Below are positions 61,201 to 64,000 of a stretch of DNA of 64,000 bases, piece by piece (positions within the stretch are counted from its first letter, which is position 1; every line of letters begins with the position of its first letter). The position numbers were made by a program, and so were the translations under genes. A model generated the notes under the pieces. It had not been told where the DNA came from and searched no databases. It saw only the letters and a program-made list of their open reading frames with translations. Source of the DNA: Anaerolinea thermophila (GTDB lineage Bacteria; Chloroflexota; Anaerolineae; Anaerolineales; Anaerolineaceae); the NCBI RefSeq assembly GCF_020723905.1, contig NZ_DYHZ01000007.1, forward strand, positions 167,839-231,838, given 5' to 3'.

Positions 61201-61879
61201 GAGCGAACTGCCTGCCGAACTGGAAGAGAACATCAACCGTCAGCGCGCCTTGCTCCGCCGGATGGGACCGATCAACCCGGAAGTGCAGAACGAATACCGC
61301 GCCGTCAAAGAGCGCTACGATTTCCTCAAACAGCAGGTGGCAGATCTGACCAAAGCCGACGAAGACCTCCGCAAGGTGATCGCCGAACTGGATGACTTAA
61401 TGAAGCGCGAGTTCCGCAAGACCTTCGATGCCGTTGCCTACGAATTTCGCCACATGTTCACGCGCCTGTTTGGGGGTGGCAGCGCCCGTCTGATTCTGAC
61501 CGAGGGCGAGAGTACCGCCGACATGGGCATTGATATTGAAGCCCGCCTGCCAGGACGCCGCGACCAGGGACTTTCTTTGCTCTCCGGCGGTGAGCGCAGT
61601 TTGACCGCCGTGGCGCTGATCTTTTCCCTGCTCAAGGTCTCACCCACGCCCTTCTGCATCATGGACGAGGTGGATGCCATGCTCGACGAAGCCAACGTGG
61701 GACGCTTCCGTGATTTGCTCCTCGAACTGGCGCAGAAAACCCAGTTCATCCTCATCACCCACAACCGCAACACCGTGCAGGCGGCAAACGTGATTTACGG
61801 CGTCACCATGGGGCGCGATTCTGCCAGTCAGGTCATCAGTCTGCGCCTTGACGAACTCAGCGAAGAATTGGTCAAGTAA
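58271..61879 (+). CDS. smc: Chromosome condensation protein Smc
   Basis: 1202 residues. N-terminal ATPase half with Walker A GPNGSGKS (32-39) and a Q-loop (VRWVLGEQ), a coiled-coil arm rich in E, Q and R (about 170-500), the hinge (about 510-670), the returning coil (about 680-1025), and the C-terminal ATPase half with signature LSGGERSLTAVAL, Walker B FCIMDEVDAMLDEANV and the H-loop. It loops and compacts chromosomal DNA with ScpA and ScpB. No clear Shine-Dalgarno precedes the ATG. A terminator follows. Confidence 0.97.
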   Translation: MPLLKSLELHGYKTFASRTLFEFPGMVTAIVGPNGSGKSNIADAVRWVLGEQSFSLLRGRKTEDMIFSGSELRPRAGMASASILFDNESGWLPIDYSEVLITRRAYRDGSNEYLLNGQRVRLKEITELLAQSGLAERTYTIIGQGLVDAALSLKPEERRRFFEEAAGIGLYRSRREEALHRLDTTRRNLERVLDILSELEPRLNSLEKQARRAMEYEQIRADLRLLLRDWYGYHWHRVQRELTLAREALLAQEERFQQARDHLLEEEQRSVEIRQRLNELRESLGMLHRQSAEAHARWEEFSKRMAVLEERQRALVDQRQRTRNDLERMEEEDQARLEKRQSLEEELTRLQEEQKEAEERMREARKALEARQAERNQLEARLRDARRLQTQAETRQVQVRAHHTELLHRIENLQSSVQSLQQALKREQDDLQRAQGLHAQWERNRAQAEEARKKLEEGLRTHQQTLRTREEERRALQEERNRLEAEATRLRAQLEVLEQAERTYSGLAEGARFLLQESRQKRLPGVFQAMSSHLIVPAAYEQAIAAALGELVNAVLVEGVGDLDAVLTALLQGEKGRAVLVPLEHARVGEGLTDVANETGVIGVAAQLVQATPSLRAVVDLLLGQVLLVEDRATARRMAERIPPQARVVTLQGEVFFGNGVIVAGRESRGGASPIGRARRLQELRAAIEEKQTHLEQVQSDLRTLEAEITRLREQEKELDRQVREANQALTRATQSLQQAALEVEQIRQRQEYQKKQLAGLEAQIEKAQAEAAQEAQTLQEISRTVEQTAEQVRLLNRSLSALPLEEMQAEVAHWNTRLAVAQRAVNEAHRRLEEHRQAEESARRQREVLSRRLGEVDVLLGELEAEKAQVQEQSAEIGARIEALRTRIEPAEAQVRQLEQEAAEQQNRLIAAQQATAVAERHVNQAQLELSRQREALDSLRRKVEDDFGIVAFEYQGEAGQAPLPLEGMVEQLPSLSELPAELEENINRQRALLRRMGPINPEVQNEYRAVKERYDFLKQQVADLTKADEDLRKVIAELDDLMKREFRKTFDAVAYEFRHMFTRLFGGGSARLILTEGESTADMGIDIEARLPGRRDQGLSLLSGGERSLTAVALIFSLLKVSPTPFCIMDEVDAMLDEANVGRFRDLLLELAQKTQFILITHNRNTVQAANVIYGVTMGRDSASQVISLRLDELSEELVK

Positions 61880-61883
61880 AGCA

Positions 61884-61919
61884 AAAAGGCTGTCCCGGAT
61901 AACAGGACAGCCTTTTGAT
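61884..61919. terminator. Bidirectional intrinsic terminator between smc and the parvulin gene
   Basis: AAAAGGCTGTCC and GGACAGCCTTTT, 12 bp with a 9-nt loop, A-rich before and T-rich after, so it ends both convergent transcripts. Confidence 0.9.
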
Positions 61920-61936
61920 TTCTTCAGAAGCGGGCT

Positions 61937-63253
61937 TTACTGCCCGGTGGAGGGAAGGGCAACCGGCGTGATGGCGGGTTCCTTGGGCGCCACCTCCATC
62001 CACAGGTCAAAGGTTTTGACTGTCTCGGTAGATTTTGCCTGATTCAGCCACTCGTCGTATGCTGCCTGTTTCTTCTGGTTGAGTTCCTCATCCGTCAGCG
62101 GACGGACTTCGCGGCCCAGCAACTGGATGATGTGGTACCCGAAGGATGTCTGCACCAGCTGGCTGATCTCGCCCACTTTGAGCGCATACACAGCCTCTTC
62201 AAATTCCTTCACCATGGTGCCTTTTCCAAACCAGCCCAGATCGCCGCCTTTATTGGCGTTGCTGCTGTCTTTGGAGTACTCTGCCGCCAGTTTCACCCAG
62301 TCCTCGCCCTTGTTAAGGCGATCCAGCACCTCTCTGGCGGTTTCCTCAGTCTCCACCAGGATGTGGCGCGCCCACACCTTTTCTTCTTCGCGTGGCAGGT
62401 CAGCGCTCAGTGCCTCTGCCAGTTTGCGCTTCAGAATCAGGCGCTTGATGTAATTGCGCAGATGGGTTTCGTCATACCCGAACGCCTGCACCTTGGCTAA
62501 GAAATCGCTGTAGGTTTGTTTGTATCCTTCCACCGTGTAGGGGGTCGCCGTTGGCAGAGGGGTGGGAGAAGCCGTTGCCGTAGGGGTGGGACCTTCGGGC
62601 GTGGGAGTGGCAGAGGGCTCCGGTGTGGGGGTGACTTCCGGGGTGGGGGTTGCCGGTTCCGGGGTTGCTGTGGGTTCCGGCGTATCCGTCGGCGGGAGCC
62701 AGGTTAACTGCTGGGTGGTGAGGGTGGCGGTGGCAAACGGCGTGGCGGTGACGGTGGGGGTGGGTGTGCCGTTGATGAAGAAGCCAAAGGCTTCCTGCAT
62801 CTCTTTGTCAATTTCCTCTTCGCTCACGGTGATGCCGCGTCGGGCGGCTTCCTGCGCCACCAGCGCATCTTCAATCATCGCATCCAGCACCTGTTTGCCG
62901 ATGATTTGCGGGTCGGCAAGCGAATTTTCCAGTTCCTGCAGGTAAGAGCCGTAGAACTGCACCAGAATCGGGTTGCTGGCGAGGTTGTTGTACTGTTGAA
63001 CCTGCAGATAGCGCCAGAACTTCGCCTCGGTCTGGAATTCTTTCACAGTAATCTTTTCCTGACCCACCTGCGCCACCGCGCGGTTCTGCTGGAGCACGGT
63101 CTGCTCGAGAATGCCGTAGACAATCAGTCCGACGACCGCAATCAGCACAATCGCCGTGCCGAGGAGCAGGTAACGCCTCTGCATTTTTTCCCGTTCGATG
63201 CGGGCGAGATGTTTTCGGTTGGAGATCATCTTCTTTTCCGGTTGCTTTGCCAT
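61937..63253 (-). CDS. SurA/PrsA-like parvulin peptidyl-prolyl isomerase, membrane-anchored
   Basis: 438 residues from the ATG at 63253. A membrane anchor (about 28-52) is followed by a SurA_N-type helical chaperone region that is split by a Thr/Pro/Glu-rich linker of about 75 residues (about 165-240). The rotamase domain follows (KVWARHILVETEETAREVL... GDLGWFGKGTMVKEFEEAVYALKVGEIS... FGYHIIQLL). It would help fold exported proteins outside the membrane. The linker splits the chaperone half rather than joining domains, which is uncommon. A GAGGT ribosome site and an upstream terminator separate it from rpsR. Confidence 0.9.
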   Translation of the reverse strand: MAKQPEKKMISNRKHLARIEREKMQRRYLLLGTAIVLIAVVGLIVYGILEQTVLQQNRAVAQVGQEKITVKEFQTEAKFWRYLQVQQYNNLASNPILVQFYGSYLQELENSLADPQIIGKQVLDAMIEDALVAQEAARRGITVSEEEIDKEMQEAFGFFINGTPTPTVTATPFATATLTTQQLTWLPPTDTPEPTATPEPATPTPEVTPTPEPSATPTPEGPTPTATASPTPLPTATPYTVEGYKQTYSDFLAKVQAFGYDETHLRNYIKRLILKRKLAEALSADLPREEEKVWARHILVETEETAREVLDRLNKGEDWVKLAAEYSKDSSNANKGGDLGWFGKGTMVKEFEEAVYALKVGEISQLVQTSFGYHIIQLLGREVRPLTDEELNQKKQAAYDEWLNQAKSTETVKTFDLWMEVAPKEPAITPVALPSTGQ

Positions 63254-63268
63254 GGATACCTCAATACA

Positions 63269-63301
63269 AAAATAGGGCAAGGGTCGGCGTGACCCCTGCC
63301 C
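63269..63301 (-). terminator. Intrinsic terminator after rpsR
   Basis: On the minus strand GGGCAGGGGTC, 5-nt loop, GACCCTTGCCC (one G-U), followed by TATTTTTG. Confidence 0.85.
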
Positions 63302-63322
63302 CGGGATGGAAATGTTTAGGCT

Positions 63323-63595
63323 TTATTCCTGTTCATCCGATGCCACGAAGGGCAGGAACGCCAGATGGCGGGCGCGTTTGATCGCGGTCGCCAGTTCGCG
63401 CTGGTGTTTGGCGCAGGTGCCGGTCTGCCGGCGCGGGCGGATTTTGCCCTCTTCGGTCACGTAGCGGCGCAGCAGATCAACGGCTTTGTAGTCAATCTTG
63501 ACGTTCTTATCCAGACAGAACTGGCAGAACTTTGGGCGCGCCATGTACCGCCGCACCTGCGGTTGTTCGACATCCATCATCATTTCATCGCTCAT
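63323..63595 (-). CDS. rpsR: 30S ribosomal protein S18
   Basis: 90 residues. S18 signature: [53 protein letters not shown]. Cys24, Cys27, Cys61 and His64 form the zinc site of a C+ type S18. It lies 14 bp after ssb, in the usual rpsF-ssb-rpsR order. Confidence 0.97.
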   Translation of the reverse strand: MSDEMMMDVEQPQVRRYMARPKFCQFCLDKNVKIDYKAVDLLRRYVTEEGKIRPRRQTGTCAKHQRELATAIKRARHLAFLPFVASDEQE

Positions 63596-63609
63596 GGGTC
63601 TTGCTCCAT

Positions 63610-64000
63610 TTAGAAGGGATATTCTTCATCGGCTTCTTCTTCGGAGAGGGCTGTTTCCACAGTCTGATTGACGTCGCGGCGATCTCCCAGCATCATCATC
63701 TCGCTGGCGACGATTTCCACCGACACATGCTTGACGCCTTCGCTGTCTTCCCAGCGGCGCGTCTGCAGACGCCCCTCGACGTACACCTGCTGACCCTTGG
63801 CAAGGTACTGCTTGCAGATTTCCGCCAGTTGTCCCCATGCCACCACGTTGAACCATTCGGTTTCGGTGTGGCGTTCGCCGTCCACCGAGTTCCAGGTGCG
63901 GGTAGTGGCAACCGGGAAGGTGGTCACCGGTTTGCCGGAGGGCGTGTAGCGCATTTCCGGGTCGCGTCCCAGATGACCAATGATCATCACTTTGTTCAGT
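63610..64000 (-). CDS. ssb: Single-stranded DNA-binding protein, N-terminus cut by window edge
   Basis: At least 130 residues are visible. The frame continues past an internal GTG-ATG at 63990-63985 to [20 protein letters not shown], so the true start lies a few codons beyond 64000. OB-fold features: [20 protein letters not shown] and [20 protein letters not shown]. The acidic tail ends EEYPF, close to the DDDIPF-type tip that recruits partner proteins. It binds single-stranded DNA in replication and repair. Confidence 0.95.
   Translation of the reverse strand, partial: LNKVMIIGHLGRDPEMRYTPSGKPVTTFPVATTRTWNSVDGERHTETEWFNVVAWGQLAEICKQYLAKGQQVYVEGRLQTRRWEDSEGVKHVSVEIVASEMMMLGDRRDVNQTVETALSEEEADEEYPF

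Noticed and set aside
62516-62945. Plus-strand frames rich in Gly and Val near 62.5 kb (likewise at 50.6 kb and 46.2 kb)
   Set aside because: They are the complement of Thr-Pro repeat codons in minus-strand genes.
1-64000. CRISPR arrays, insertion sequences, prophage, rRNA or tRNA genes
   Set aside because: No regularly spaced repeats, transposase or integrase motifs, or tRNA-like cloverleaf sequences were found on reading both strands by eye; a tRNAscan or ISfinder run was not possible.

Overview
The window looks like a chromosomal segment from a Chloroflexota bacterium, probably class Anaerolineae (an Anaerolinea-like thermophile). This is inferred from mid-50s GC, many envelope proteins with long Thr-Pro linkers, a T-box controlled type 2 isoleucyl-tRNA synthetase, and gene families typical of that group; no marker gene was searched. 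There are no insertion sequences, prophage, CRISPR arrays, rRNA or tRNA genes. Both edges cut genes (a Thr-Pro membrane protein at the left, ssb at the right).

Layout. 1-3954 (minus): DegV, DUF1015, a small protein, an M23 lipoprotein and a membrane protein. 4190-7531 (plus): a KimA-like potassium transporter with two RCK (TrkA) proteins. 7701-11204: the rpmH-rnpA-yidD-[PQQ lipoprotein]-yidC-khpB cluster. 11254-14878: a glycosyltransferase, pyrimidine nucleoside phosphorylase and a diguanylate cyclase. 14887-18376: promoter, Ile T-box and ileS. 18497-20990: a lipid-envelope operon. 21045-24382 (minus): gpmA and cydAB. 24673-28678: FKBP, PH-SHOCT protein, MFS carrier, then a DUF4395-thioredoxin operon behind an attenuator. 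28663-35235: a frameshifted EamA carrier, a PMI-like cupin, a frameshifted comB and a heterodimeric ABC exporter. 35479-45377 (plus): RidA, a two-component system, exopolysaccharide initiation genes, two FemX ligases and a PLP enzyme, packed like one operon. 45367-56131: a Ser/Thr kinase, a flippase-like protein, psuK-psuG, a radical-SAM cluster and scpA. 56225-61879 (plus): moaC, a moaD-moaE fusion, rnc and smc. 61937-64000 (minus): a parvulin, rpsR and ssb.

The most striking element is the leader of the DUF4395-thioredoxin operon (27536-27735). A good sigma-70 promoter starts RNA almost exactly at an ATG that opens a 23-codon ORF containing F-C-M-C-F-C. It is followed by mutually exclusive antiterminator and terminator helices. 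This reads as a leaderless, cysteine-sensing transcription attenuator; it resembles the leaderless polycysteine ORFs described in mycobacteria but uses an intrinsic terminator.

Other points of interest are an IleRS whose HIGH motif is rearranged to GVHH (a predictor of mupirocin hyper-resistance), a repeated TAnAAT-N6-8-start pattern that implies frequent leaderless mRNAs, a comB gene that changes frame inside an A7 tract which is also the U-tract of a convergent terminator, a Shine-Dalgarno separated from its ATG by a UUCG hairpin, a Cys-rich RidA, and a MoaD-MoaE fusion.
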